NCBI GenBank assembly: GCA_964573295.1
Contig: CAZNJE010000005.1
Span: 81,865-145,864 of the forward strand
Direction: 5' to 3'
Origin: CAYQJL01 sp964573295
Lineage (GTDB): Bacteria > Eisenbacteria > RBG-16-71-46 > CAIMUX01 > WJJG01
Length of the DNA stretch: 64,000 nucleotides
The position numbers were made by a program, and so were the translations under genes. The notes beneath the pieces were generated by a model that saw only the letters and a program-made list of their open reading frames with translations, was not told the origin of the DNA and ran no database searches. Below are positions 35,413 through 44,241 of this stretch, one piece after another (within the stretch, counting starts at the first letter, position 1; each line of letters begins with the position of its first letter).

Positions 35413-38325
35413 ATGCAAAAAAGTGACCCATCACCGGAAGCCGACGTGGCGAATCTGGCCTATGTCGAGTCGCTCTACGAAGCCTTCCTTCAGAATCCCG
35501 AATCGGTCGCGCCGCTGTGGCGTGACCGCTTCACGCGCGAAGCCCAGACCGCCGGCGTGCCCCCGCACCACAGGTTGGGTCCCAGTTTCGCGCCTTCGAG
35601 CCTGTTCAATCCGCCCAACGCCACGTGCCGGGGAGGCGCCTGCGCGATCTGGCAGATTTCCGCTCTGCAGGAGCGGGTCGGGCGCCTGGTGCACGCTTAC
35701 CGGGTCCGCGGTCACATGGCGGCCTCGCTCGATCCGCTGGGGAGGCCCCGTCCGCGGCCGGCCGAACTCGAGCCGGCCTACCACGGCCTGAGCGAGTCCG
35801 AGTTCGATCGAGGATTCGCCAAAGGAACCATCTCGGGGGTCGAGCACGCGCTCTCGCTGGGTGAGATCATCGAGCTTCTCAAGGAGACCTACTGCCGCAC
35901 GATCGGTGTGCAGTTCATGCACATCGCCGACCCCTTCGTGCGCAACTGGCTACAGATCCGAATGGAGAGCACGCGCAACCGGCTCACGCTCGATCGAAAC
36001 GAGCAGATTCGCATTCTGACCGAGCTCACCGACGCGATCATCTTCGAACGCTTCATCCAGAAGAAGTACATTGGTGCCAAGCGTTTCTCGCTCGAGGGGG
36101 CCGAGAGTTTGATTCCCCTTCTGGATCTAGTCATCGAGAAGGCCGGGGAGCAGGGCCTGCACGAGCTCGTAATGGGCATGGCGCACCGGGGACGTCTCAA
36201 CGTGCTGGCCAATGTCATCGGCAAGAGCCCGCAGGAGATCTTCCGGGAGTTCGAGGACCGTCCCGAGGATGGTCTCGAGGGCGGCGGAGATGTGAAGTAC
36301 CACCTCGGCTACACCGCGCGCCGGATCACCTCTTCAGGACATGCCGTCAACGTGTCCCTGTGCTTCAATCCCAGTCACCTCGAGTACGTCAATCCGGTCG
36401 CGCAAGGCCGGATGCGCGGCAAGCAGGATCGCATCGGTGACCAGAAGGGCGATCGGGGGTTCGTGGTGTTGATCCACGGCGACGCGGCGATGGCCGGACA
36501 GGGGATCGTGCAGGAGACGCTCAACATGAGCCGGCTGCCCGCTTACAGCACCGGGGGCACCTTGCACGTGGTGGTCAACAACCAGATCGGGTTCACCACC
36601 TCTCCCGAGGAGAGCCGCTCGAGCGCCTACGCCACCGGCATCGCGCAGATGCTTCAGATACCGATCTTCCACGTCAACGGCGAGGACCCCGAGGCCGTGG
36701 CCCAGGTCGTGCGGCTGGCGATGGATTTCCGCCAGACCTTTCGCCGCGACGTGGTGATCGACATGTACTGCTACCGCCTGCACGGTCACAACGAAAGCGA
36801 CGAGCCCGCCTTCACCCATCCCGAGCTCTACGAGGCCATCCGCAAGCGAAAGTCGGTCCGGCAGGGCTATCTGGACCACCTGCTCCAGCTCGGCGGCGTG
36901 ACGCGGGAAGAGGCCGACGATATCGCACGAACCCGGCAGGCGGATCTGGAACGGGAGCTTTCGGTGGCGCGCAGTGACAAGTATGTCCACCGCATCGACG
37001 TGATGGAAGGCAAGTGGCGGGAGATCATGGTCGGGACCGACGATGAGATCCCCGACGTAGACACCGGGATCAGCCCGGAGCGGGCCCGCCTGATCCTGGA
37101 GCGTTTGGGCCAGGTGCCCGAGGCGTTCACGCCGCACCCGAAACTGTCGCGGCTGCTGGACACCCGCCGGAAGATGGCGGCCGGGCAGCAGCCCCTCGAC
37201 TGGGCCGCGGCCGAGGCACTCGCGCTCGGCTCCCTGGCCATGCAGGGACACCGCATCCGGATGACCGGCCAGGATACCCCGCGCGGCACCTTCTCCCATC
37301 GCCATGCCATCCTCTACGACATGCGCAGCGGCAAGCCCTATGCCGGTCTCCAGCACCTGTCGCCAGATCAGGCCCCGGTGGAGGTCTTCAACTCACCGCT
37401 CTCCGAGGCCGGGGTTTTGGGTTTCGAGTACGGCTACAGCATGGAATGGCCCGAGGGCCTCGTGATCTGGGAGGCGCAGTTCGGCGACTTCATCAACGGC
37501 GCCCAGGTCATCATCGACCAGTTCCTGACGAGCGGCGAGGATAAGTGGCGCCGCCGCAGCGGTCTGGTGATGCTCCTGCCGCACGGGTTCGAGGGACAGG
37601 GACCCGAGCATTCCAGTGCCCGTCTGGAGCGCTTCCTGCAGCTGGCGGCCGAAGACAACATCCAGATCGCCAGCCCCAGCACGCCGGCTCAGTACTTCCA
37701 CCTGCTGCGCCGGCAGGCGCGACGTCCGTGGCGCAAACCGCTGGTCGTGATGACGCCGAAGAGCCTGCTGCGCCGGCCCGATTCGGTGTCGAGCCTGGCG
37801 GAGATGACCAGCGGCCGCTTCGGCCGGATCCTGCCCAACCAGCCGCCGAGCCTCGATGGCTCCGGGGCGCCGAAGGGGGAGATGACGGCGACCCCGGCAG
37901 ACCGCGCGGCCGGTGAATCGGCGGCAGACCGCTCGGCCGGCGAATCCGCTGACCCGGCGATCCGGCGGGTGTTACTCTGCAGCGGCAAGGTCTACTACGA
38001 CCTGGCCGCCTACCGCCGCGAGCGGGAACGCCGCGATGTGGCCATTCTCCGGCTGGAACAGCTCTACCCGCTCCAGCCCGCCGCCGTCGAGGAGGCCCTG
38101 GCGGCCTATCCGGACGAGGCGCGGGTCTTGTGGGTGCAGGAAGAGCCGGAGAACATGGGGGCCTGGTGTTATCTGGCGCGTGTGCTGGGGGCCGAGAGGA
38201 TCGCGAGGCGGTCGATCGATTCGGTGGCGCGGCCGGCCTCGGCCAGCCCGGCCACCGGATCAGCGTCGATGCACAAGCGGGAACAGACGGATCTGGTGCG
38301 CCGAGCCTTCGGCGAGGATGCTTAG
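35413..38325 (+). CDS. sucA: 2-oxoglutarate dehydrogenase E1 component
   Basis: Thiamine-diphosphate-dependent decarboxylation of 2-oxoglutarate and transfer of the succinyl group to the lipoyl arm of E2; TCA cycle, cytoplasm. 970 residues. Landmarks: N-terminal E2-binding helix (LAYVESLYEAFLQNPESV), HRGRLNVLANV, the ThDP-binding GDAAMAGQGIVQETLNMS (from about residue 356) with NNQIGFTT, and the C-terminal LLCSGKVYYDL and VQEEPENMGAW. An unusual Ala/Ser-rich insertion of about 35 residues before LLCSGK contains two copies of ADR(A/S)AGESA. GGAGG lies 6-7 nt before the ATG. Followed 74 nt later by sucB and then lpd. Confidence 0.96.
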   Translation: MQKSDPSPEADVANLAYVESLYEAFLQNPESVAPLWRDRFTREAQTAGVPPHHRLGPSFAPSSLFNPPNATCRGGACAIWQISALQERVGRLVHAYRVRGHMAASLDPLGRPRPRPAELEPAYHGLSESEFDRGFAKGTISGVEHALSLGEIIELLKETYCRTIGVQFMHIADPFVRNWLQIRMESTRNRLTLDRNEQIRILTELTDAIIFERFIQKKYIGAKRFSLEGAESLIPLLDLVIEKAGEQGLHELVMGMAHRGRLNVLANVIGKSPQEIFREFEDRPEDGLEGGGDVKYHLGYTARRITSSGHAVNVSLCFNPSHLEYVNPVAQGRMRGKQDRIGDQKGDRGFVVLIHGDAAMAGQGIVQETLNMSRLPAYSTGGTLHVVVNNQIGFTTSPEESRSSAYATGIAQMLQIPIFHVNGEDPEAVAQVVRLAMDFRQTFRRDVVIDMYCYRLHGHNESDEPAFTHPELYEAIRKRKSVRQGYLDHLLQLGGVTREEADDIARTRQADLERELSVARSDKYVHRIDVMEGKWREIMVGTDDEIPDVDTGISPERARLILERLGQVPEAFTPHPKLSRLLDTRRKMAAGQQPLDWAAAEALALGSLAMQGHRIRMTGQDTPRGTFSHRHAILYDMRSGKPYAGLQHLSPDQAPVEVFNSPLSEAGVLGFEYGYSMEWPEGLVIWEAQFGDFINGAQVIIDQFLTSGEDKWRRRSGLVMLLPHGFEGQGPEHSSARLERFLQLAAEDNIQIASPSTPAQYFHLLRRQARRPWRKPLVVMTPKSLLRRPDSVSSLAEMTSGRFGRILPNQPPSLDGSGAPKGEMTATPADRAAGESAADRSAGESADPAIRRVLLCSGKVYYDLAAYRRERERRDVAILRLEQLYPLQPAAVEEALAAYPDEARVLWVQEEPENMGAWCYLARVLGAERIARRSIDSVARPASASPATGSASMHKREQTDLVRRAFGEDA
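37894..37947 (+). repeat. In-frame 27-bp repeat in sucA
   Basis: Two imperfect copies encode ADRAAGESA and ADRSAGESA in a flexible insertion just before the C-terminal domain of the E1 protein. Confidence 0.8.
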
Positions 38326-38334
38326 CCCTTGGGG

Positions 38335-38390
38335 GCGTCATCAAGGCGTCATTAGGGCGTCATCCAGGTGTCATCCAGGAGTCATCAAGG
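38335..38390 (+). repeat. Degenerate gcgtcatcaag repeat between sucA and sucB
   Basis: Five imperfect copies of a 10-12-nt unit (gcgtcatcaag, gcgtcattagg, gcgtcatccag, tgtcatccag, agtcatcaagg). The last copy supplies the ribosome site of sucB, so slippage here could alter its translation. Confidence 0.75.
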
Positions 38391-38399
38391 AGAGCGGTC

Positions 38400-39782
38400 G
38401 TGGAGAAGGTCGATGTCAAGGTGCCCTCGGTGGGCGAGTCGATTACCGAGGTGCAGGTGGGTGATTGGTTGGTGCCCGAGGGCGCGGCGGTGACCGAGGA
38501 CGATCCGCTCGTTGCGCTGGAGACCGACAAGGTGACGGTGGACTTGCCCGCGCCGGCCAGCGGCGCGCTGGCCGAGATCCTGAAGGCCAGCGGCGAGACC
38601 GCCGCTGTCGGTGAAGTGATCGGGCGGATTGCCGTCGGCGCGGCCGGGACCACCGCGGCACCTCCCGCCGAGCCGGCCGGGACCACCGCGGCACCTCCCG
38701 CGAAGCCGGCTGGGACCACCGCGGCACCTCCCGCGGAGCCGGCTGCGAGCGGTGGCACCGCGTCATCGGGGCCTGTCGCAGCCATTGCCCCGACCTCCTC
38801 TGAGCCTGCGAGGAACTCCCGTGCCTCCTCTACGCCTCAGTCCGGGGCCGTCATGCCTGCCGCTGCCCGCGTGATGGCGGAGCACGGGCTGGCGCCGGAG
38901 CAGGTGCGCGGCACCGGCCCGGGGGGCCGTGTTCTGAAGGAAGACGCGCAGCGCGAGGCCCAGGCGCGCCCGGGCACGGCCGGGGCTGCGAGCACGGCGC
39001 CGGCTCCGGGCACGGCCGGGGCTGCGGGGGCCGACACGCCGCCGGCCGCGCCGCCCGAGTTGCCGCTGGAGTCGCCCGAGATGCGGCATGAGGAGATCGT
39101 ACCGATGACGCCGCTGCGCAAGCGCGTCGCGGAACGGCTGGTGCAATCGCAGCGTGACGCCGCGCTGCTGACGACCTTCAATGAGATCGATATGGGCGCG
39201 GTGATCCGGTTGCGGAAGGAGCAGCGGGACGCGTTCCAGCAGCGCTACGGTATCAAGCTCGGATTCATGTCCTTCTTCGTCAAGGGCGTGATCGAGGGCC
39301 TGAAGCTCGTGCCCCAGCTCAATGCCGAGATCCGTGAGCAGAGCATCGTCTACCGCAACTACTTCGACATCGGCATCGCGGTCGGCGGCGGCAAGGGGCT
39401 GGTGGTACCCGTGATCCGTAGCGCCGAGCGATTGAGCTTCGCGCAGGTCGAGACCGTGATCGCCGATTTCGGGCGGCGCGCCAAGGACAACAAGCTGACC
39501 CTGGAAGAACTCCGGGACGGCACCTTCACCATCAGCAACGGCGGGGTGTATGGATCGCTCCTTTCGACACCCATCATCAACCCGCCGCAGAGTGGGGTGC
39601 TGGGGCTACACGCGATCCAGGACCGCCCCGTCGTCCGCGATGGTGAGATCGTGGTGCGGCCGATGATGTACGTGGCCCTCACCTACGATCATCGCATCGT
39701 CGATGGGCGGGAAGCGGTGACCTTCTTGAAGCACATCAAGGATTGCATCGAGGAACCGGCGCGGATTCTTCTGGAGGTGTAG
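38400..39782 (+). CDS. sucB: Dihydrolipoamide succinyltransferase (E2 of 2-oxoglutarate dehydrogenase)
   Basis: Core of the complex; transfers the succinyl group from lipoamide to CoA. A GTG start at 38400 with AAGGAG 7 nt upstream gives 460 residues (MEKVDVKVPSVGESITEV). The lipoyl domain has the modified Lys44 in ETDKVTVDLP. A first linker carries three copies of an 11-residue GTTAAPPAEPA unit. The subunit-binding domain is MPAAARVMAEHGLAPEQVRG, followed by a second Ala/Pro/Gly linker. The catalytic domain begins MTPLRKRVAERL and ends with the active-site YDHRIVDGREAV. It sits between sucA and lpd as usual. Confidence 0.96.
   Translation: MEKVDVKVPSVGESITEVQVGDWLVPEGAAVTEDDPLVALETDKVTVDLPAPASGALAEILKASGETAAVGEVIGRIAVGAAGTTAAPPAEPAGTTAAPPAKPAGTTAAPPAEPAASGGTASSGPVAAIAPTSSEPARNSRASSTPQSGAVMPAAARVMAEHGLAPEQVRGTGPGGRVLKEDAQREAQARPGTAGAASTAPAPGTAGAAGADTPPAAPPELPLESPEMRHEEIVPMTPLRKRVAERLVQSQRDAALLTTFNEIDMGAVIRLRKEQRDAFQQRYGIKLGFMSFFVKGVIEGLKLVPQLNAEIREQSIVYRNYFDIGIAVGGGKGLVVPVIRSAERLSFAQVETVIADFGRRAKDNKLTLEELRDGTFTISNGGVYGSLLSTPIINPPQSGVLGLHAIQDRPVVRDGEIVVRPMMYVALTYDHRIVDGREAVTFLKHIKDCIEEPARILLEV
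38642..38740 (+). repeat. In-frame 33-bp repeat in the sucB linker
   Basis: Three copies at 38642, 38675 and 38708 encode 11-residue Gly-Thr-Thr-Ala-Ala-Pro-Pro units. Interdomain Ala/Pro linkers are normal in E2 proteins; the near-identical DNA copies are not required for that and point to recent expansion. Confidence 0.92.
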
Positions 39783-39790
39783 CCGGACGT

Positions 39791-39826
39791 GGCACGCGGA
39801 TGCATCCCGGCACGCGGATGCATCCC
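39791..39826 (+). repeat. Perfect 18-bp tandem duplication between sucB and lpd
   Basis: ggcacgcggatgcatccc occurs at 39791-39808 and 39809-39826. It is followed by a shorter gtgacgcggtgacgcagtg-type run up to about 39870. Confidence 0.92.
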
Positions 39827-39895
39827 GACGCGCGGTGACGCAGTGACGCGGTGAGGTGCTGGCGTGGTGACGTTTGCAGGAGGTAAGGCGAAGCG

Positions 39896-41290
39896 ATGAC
39901 GGAGAAGCAGCACGACGTGGTCGTGATCGGCGGCGGACCGGGTGGGTATGTGGCGGCCATCCGGGCGGCTCAGCTGGGTCTGGACGTGGCCCTGGTCGAG
40001 TCGCGCAAGAGCATGGGCGGGACCTGCCTCAATGTGGGCTGCATACCGAGCAAGGCGCTGCTCGAGTCGAGCCATCGCTACGTGCAGACCACGCAGGAGC
40101 TGAAAGAGCACGGAATCTTTCCCGGTCGTGTCCGTCTGGACCTGGCTGCCATGCAGGCCCGCAAGCAGGGTGTGGTCGATCGGGTGACGCAGGGCGTGGC
40201 GGCGCTGCTGTGGAAGTGGAAGGTGGCGACCTACCACGGCCACGGCCGTTTCGTGGTGCCCGGGCGATTGGAGGTGGCCGCCGAAGAGGAAGCGCTGAGC
40301 CTTTCCGCCGACCGCTTCATCATTGCCACCGGGAGTGTGCCGGCCGCCCTGCCCGGAGTCGAACCTGACGGAGAGCGCATCGCGACCAGCACCGAAGCAC
40401 TGACCTACGAGACCGCACCGAGCCACCTGGTGGTGATCGGCGCCGGCGCCATCGGTCTGGAACTCGGTTCGGTGTGGGCGCGACTGGGGGCCAAGGTCAC
40501 CGTACTCGAATACCTCGATCGCATCTTGCCGGGCATCGACGCCGAGATTGCCGCGGAGGCCCGCAAGATCTACGAAGCGCAAGGCCTTGCCATCGACACC
40601 GGCGTGCGCGTGACCGGCGCCAGCGTTTCGGAGAACGGCCGCTGCAAGGTGGAGGCCGAGGGGCGCAAGCCGATCGCCTGCAGCCATGTTCTGGTTGCGG
40701 TGGGGCGCACGCCATTCACCGAGGAGCTCGGGTTGGAGAAGGTCGGGATCCAGACGAACGATCGCGGACAGATCCCGGTCGATGAACATTATGCCACGGC
40801 ATCCGGCGGGATCTTCGCGATCGGGGATGTGATTCCCGGCCCCATGCTGGCGCACACGGCGTCCGATGAGGGTGTCGCGTGCGTCGAGCACATGGTGACC
40901 GGCTACGGCCATGTCAACTACGATGCCATGCCCAACATCGTCTACACCTGGCCGGAGGTGGCCACGGTGGGCGCCACCGAAGAGACGCTGCGCGAGCGCG
41001 GCGTCCATCATCACAAGGGCACCTTCCCGTTCCTGGCGAACGGGCGGGCGCATGCGCTGGGCCGTCCGGTCGGCAAGGTCAAGATCCTGGCCCATGCCGA
41101 AACCGACCGGGTACTGGGCGTGCACATCCTGGGGCCGAACGCGGGCGACCTCATCGCCGAGGCGGCCGTCGCGATCGAGTTCGGCGCCAGCAGCGAGGAT
41201 CTGGCCCGGGCGTGCCACGCTCACCCAACGCTGGCCGAGTCCGTGAAGGAAGCCGCTTTGGCGGTCGACCGGCGCGCGATTCACATCTAG
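39896..41290 (+). CDS. lpdA: Dihydrolipoamide dehydrogenase (E3)
   Basis: FAD-dependent reoxidation of dihydrolipoamide with NAD+, serving the 2-oxoglutarate dehydrogenase encoded just upstream and probably other lipoyl complexes. 464 residues, standard length. FAD-binding GGGPGGYVAA near residue 12, redox disulfide Cys44/Cys49 in GGTCLNVGCIPSK, NAD-binding VIGAGAIGLELGS, second FAD motif GIFAIGDV, and the catalytic histidine in HAHPTLAES at the C-terminus are all present. AGGAGG lies about 14 nt upstream with a closer AAGG, so initiation may be modest. The stop shares a CTAG with the convergent gene. Confidence 0.96.
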   Translation: MTEKQHDVVVIGGGPGGYVAAIRAAQLGLDVALVESRKSMGGTCLNVGCIPSKALLESSHRYVQTTQELKEHGIFPGRVRLDLAAMQARKQGVVDRVTQGVAALLWKWKVATYHGHGRFVVPGRLEVAAEEEALSLSADRFIIATGSVPAALPGVEPDGERIATSTEALTYETAPSHLVVIGAGAIGLELGSVWARLGAKVTVLEYLDRILPGIDAEIAAEARKIYEAQGLAIDTGVRVTGASVSENGRCKVEAEGRKPIACSHVLVAVGRTPFTEELGLEKVGIQTNDRGQIPVDEHYATASGGIFAIGDVIPGPMLAHTASDEGVACVEHMVTGYGHVNYDAMPNIVYTWPEVATVGATEETLRERGVHHHKGTFPFLANGRAHALGRPVGKVKILAHAETDRVLGVHILGPNAGDLIAEAAVAIEFGASSEDLARACHAHPTLAESVKEAALAVDRRAIHI

Positions 41291-41814
41291 TGGGCGTGGG
41301 TCGCTTCAGGGATCGCCGGGAGCCCGAACCCCTCGGGCGCTGATTCCACCTCGAACCGTTGCAGCGGCGGCGCGGCCAGTTCGTGACCGGCCGCATCGAT
41401 CGGCACCACCCGCCAGGAACCTCCCGGCCACGGCCGGGTCCCGCCGGCGGCCTCGGCCTGCAGAGCCGGCGGCAAGGTGGTCACGGTATCGTTTGTCACC
41501 TGCGTGTGACGCAAGGTCGACGCGGCGTCGTAGAGTTCGAAGCGGTAGCGTTGGGCGAGTGGGTCGGCCGACCAGGCGAATCTTTCCGGGAAACGCTCGA
41601 CAGCGCCGATCGGTTCGAGCGCCACGGTGACGCGCGCGGCGCCGCGCAACACCGGCGGCAGATCGGTACTCCGCCGCAGAGACCGGTCAGGCAGCAACCA
41701 CACGATCAACAAGACCGCCGCCGCCGGTAGCGCGATACGCAAGAACCAGACCCGCCAGGCCCGCCCGCTGCGATCATCGCGGCCGCCCGGCCCCTGTTCG
41801 ACCTTCGGGGTCAT
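41287..41814 (-). CDS. Small membrane protein with fibronectin-like extracytoplasmic part
   Basis: 175 residues of unknown function. A charged N-terminus is followed by one transmembrane helix (WFLRIALPAAAVLLIVWLLP, about residues 23-42) and an extracytoplasmic domain of about 120 residues. The strands ERFAWSADPLAQRYRFELYD, VTNDTVTTLPPAL and GSWRVVPIDAAGHEL follow the fibronectin-III-like pattern seen in bacterial anti-sigma-type or envelope proteins. It lies 48 nt after argS and is probably co-transcribed. Its last residues are HAH, with the stop overlapping the lpd stop. Confidence 0.65.
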   Translation of the reverse strand: MTPKVEQGPGGRDDRSGRAWRVWFLRIALPAAAVLLIVWLLPDRSLRRSTDLPPVLRGAARVTVALEPIGAVERFPERFAWSADPLAQRYRFELYDAASTLRHTQVTNDTVTTLPPALQAEAAGGTRPWPGGSWRVVPIDAAGHELAAPPLQRFEVESAPEGFGLPAIPEATHAH

Positions 41815-41862
41815 GTCACGCCCCCGTCCTTCTTCCGGGCTCCGGAAGGTTCGCCCGAGAGG

Positions 41863-43980
41863 CTACATCGCGTCGGGCGCCTCGATCCCCAGCAACTCCA
41901 GTCCCCGCCGCAGGGTGGCGGCCACGGCCAGACACAGGTGCAAGCGAGCCCGGCAGAGATCGTCACCCTCGGCCTTCAGGACCGGACAGCCATGGTAGAA
42001 GCGTGCGAAGGTCTTGGTCAACTCCAGCAAATACCCGGCGAGCGGCGACGGGCTGAGCTGTTCGGCCGAGGACCGCAGCACCGACTCGAAGAAGGCCAGC
42101 TCCAGCGTCAGGCGCTTCTCCTCGGGCGCGTTCAAGAGTTCGGGATGGGCCACCTCACGCCGCAGCCCAATGGCTCGCGCGACGGCTTCGTGCTCCGCAG
42201 AACCGCAGCGCCGCCACGTCGCGTCTTCACGCCGACCATGCCCTCGCGGCTCATGCCCTTGCGGCGCCAGGTCGCCCAGCGTGCGTGCCGCACCCGACTC
42301 GCCGGCGGCGACCGGCGAGCCCGTGCCGTAGGCGCCGAAGGGATTGGGCATCTCCGCCTCGATCAGGTCCTGGAGCTGGATCTTCCCCTCGGCCAGCGCC
42401 TTGCGCACGATGCTGCAGATCCGCGCGTGGCTGTACTGGACGGCCGGTCCCGTGTCGCCCTCGAAATCCAACGTGGCGTCGGGGTCGAAGGTGATGTTCT
42501 TCTCCGCGCTCACCTGAAGCAGGTACATCTTGAGCGCTCCCTGACCGATGGCGTCGGCCAGGGCCTCCAGATCGAGGTCCTCGCCGCTGACGTAGCCGCC
42601 CTGCTCCGCCTTCCTCCGGGCGGTGGCGGCCAGCTCATCGAGCAGGTCATCGGCGTCGACCTTGCGGCCTACGCGCGATTTGAGCTTGCCCAGGCCGCGC
42701 GGCAAGGTGATCAGGCCGTAGCTCAGGTGATGGCATCCCTCGGCCCAGCCGAAACCCAGCATCCGTAGCAATTGAAAGAGCAACTGGAAGTGAAGGATCT
42801 GCTCGCTCCCCACGACGTAGATGGAGCGGTCCATACCGAAATCGTCGTACTTGAGCTTGGCCGTGCCCAGGTCCTGTGTGATGTAGACCGAGGTCCCGTC
42901 GGCGCGCAGCAAGATCTTATCCTTCAGCCCTTCGGCTTCCAGCGGGGCCCAGACCGAGCCGTCCTCGCGCCGCTCGAAGACGCCTTCCCGCAGGCCCTGC
43001 TCAACCAGTGACTTGCCGAGCTGGTAGGTGCCGCTCTCGAAGTACCACTTGCGGAATTCGCAGCGCAGGCGCCGGTAGGTCTCGTCGAACCCCGCATAGA
43101 CCCAGCCGTTCATGGTTCGCCAAAGCGCGACGACCTCACGGTCGCCCTCCTCCCAGCGGCGCAGCATGTCACGGGCCTCGGCCGCCAGTGGCGTCTGTTC
43201 CTCGAGCTGGCGGGCGGTGTCCTTGTCGAGCGCGGCCGGATCCAGACCCCGCTGGCGCGCCAGCGCGTCGCGCTCGGCGGTCAGCTCGGTGCCGAAGCGG
43301 ACGTAGTATTCGCCGACGAAGTGATCGCCCTTCTGCCCGGCCGAAACCGGTGTCCGGCCATCGCCCCACCGCCGGTAGGCCACCATCGACTTGGCAATAT
43401 GGATGCCCCGGTCGTTGACCAGGTTGACCGGGATGACCTCCTCACCGGTTGCGGCCAGGATACGGCACAGGCTGGCGCCCAGCAGGTTATTGCGTACGTG
43501 GCCCAGGTGCAGAGGCTTGTTGGTGTTCGGGGCGGAGTACTCGACCATCGTCTTCCGGCCGGTCGGCGGAAGAGGGGCGGCGTAGGGGGGCGCGCCGCCG
43601 GCAATCCGGTCACAGACATATGCGGCCAGCGATCCGGCCCGGAAGCGGATGTTCACGTAGGGTCCGGCCGCCACCACCTCTTCAGGCTCGGGCAACAGGC
43701 CCTCCTCGGCCGCCTCCCGCAGGCGCTGGGCGGCCGGCCCGGCCAGCTCGCCGGCGATCACCGGCGGGGCCTTGCGCAGGGCCTTGGCCAGCGGGAAGCA
43801 CGCGAACGCCAGGTCGCCCATCTCGGGGCGGGGTGGGCGCACCACCGCCAGGGCCTCGACACCGCCGGGCAGGTTCATTTCGTCGATGGAGCAGCCGGTG
43901 TGGGTGATCACGGTCTCGGCCAGAAGATCGTTCACCTGCTGAATCAACTCCCGTCCCGTGCAATCGGTCGCGCTATCCAC
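41863..43980 (-). CDS. argS: Arginyl-tRNA synthetase
   Basis: Charges tRNA-Arg with arginine. 705 residues from a GTG at 43980 (AGGAAAGGA about 11 nt upstream). The class I HIGH motif reads HLGH in PNTNKPLHLGHVRNN. The second motif is degenerate (KLKSRVGRKV), as is known for many ArgRS proteins. GDHFVGEYY, FDETYRRL, YVVGSEQILHF and the C-terminal DALR anticodon-binding region with FYHGCPVL are present. A roughly 50-residue Gly/Arg/Glu-rich insertion (AAGESGAARTLGDLAP through RRCGSAEHEAV) between the catalytic and anticodon parts lengthens it beyond the usual 560-590. It heads a minus-strand unit with the small membrane protein. Confidence 0.95.
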   Translation of the reverse strand: MDSATDCTGRELIQQVNDLLAETVITHTGCSIDEMNLPGGVEALAVVRPPRPEMGDLAFACFPLAKALRKAPPVIAGELAGPAAQRLREAAEEGLLPEPEEVVAAGPYVNIRFRAGSLAAYVCDRIAGGAPPYAAPLPPTGRKTMVEYSAPNTNKPLHLGHVRNNLLGASLCRILAATGEEVIPVNLVNDRGIHIAKSMVAYRRWGDGRTPVSAGQKGDHFVGEYYVRFGTELTAERDALARQRGLDPAALDKDTARQLEEQTPLAAEARDMLRRWEEGDREVVALWRTMNGWVYAGFDETYRRLRCEFRKWYFESGTYQLGKSLVEQGLREGVFERREDGSVWAPLEAEGLKDKILLRADGTSVYITQDLGTAKLKYDDFGMDRSIYVVGSEQILHFQLLFQLLRMLGFGWAEGCHHLSYGLITLPRGLGKLKSRVGRKVDADDLLDELAATARRKAEQGGYVSGEDLDLEALADAIGQGALKMYLLQVSAEKNITFDPDATLDFEGDTGPAVQYSHARICSIVRKALAEGKIQLQDLIEAEMPNPFGAYGTGSPVAAGESGAARTLGDLAPQGHEPRGHGRREDATWRRCGSAEHEAVARAIGLRREVAHPELLNAPEEKRLTLELAFFESVLRSSAEQLSPSPLAGYLLELTKTFARFYHGCPVLKAEGDDLCRARLHLCLAVAATLRRGLELLGIEAPDAM

Positions 43981-44241
43981 GCCGCGGGTCCTTTCCTCTC
44001 GAGTGTCTCATTCGGTCGGCCTACCGGTGATTGGTTCCGCCAGGCCGCGGGGCCACATCTTACCTCAGATCCTCATCCCGGGCAGCGGGGGATTTGTTGC
44101 CCGTCAGGGGAGGCTGCCTCATGATGAGGCGATTTCCGCAACCCGATTCCACAGCGGGAAGTAGAACAGGGGAGAACAGGGGAGAATGGGCGGACCACCG
44201 GGCCGCCTCGTGAAGCAAGCTCGTGTCCAGGGGGAGGGGCC
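43981..44241. other. Divergent intergenic region, argS / S41 protease
   Basis: 261 nt that should contain two divergent promoters. A short direct repeat ggagaacagg (twice, around 44169-44188) is the only visible pattern. Confidence 0.45.

Noticed and set aside
42660..42700. Loss of the KMSKS motif in argS as an anomaly
   Set aside because: Degenerate KMSKS is a known feature of many arginyl-tRNA synthetases, including the E. coli enzyme, so it does not indicate a broken gene.
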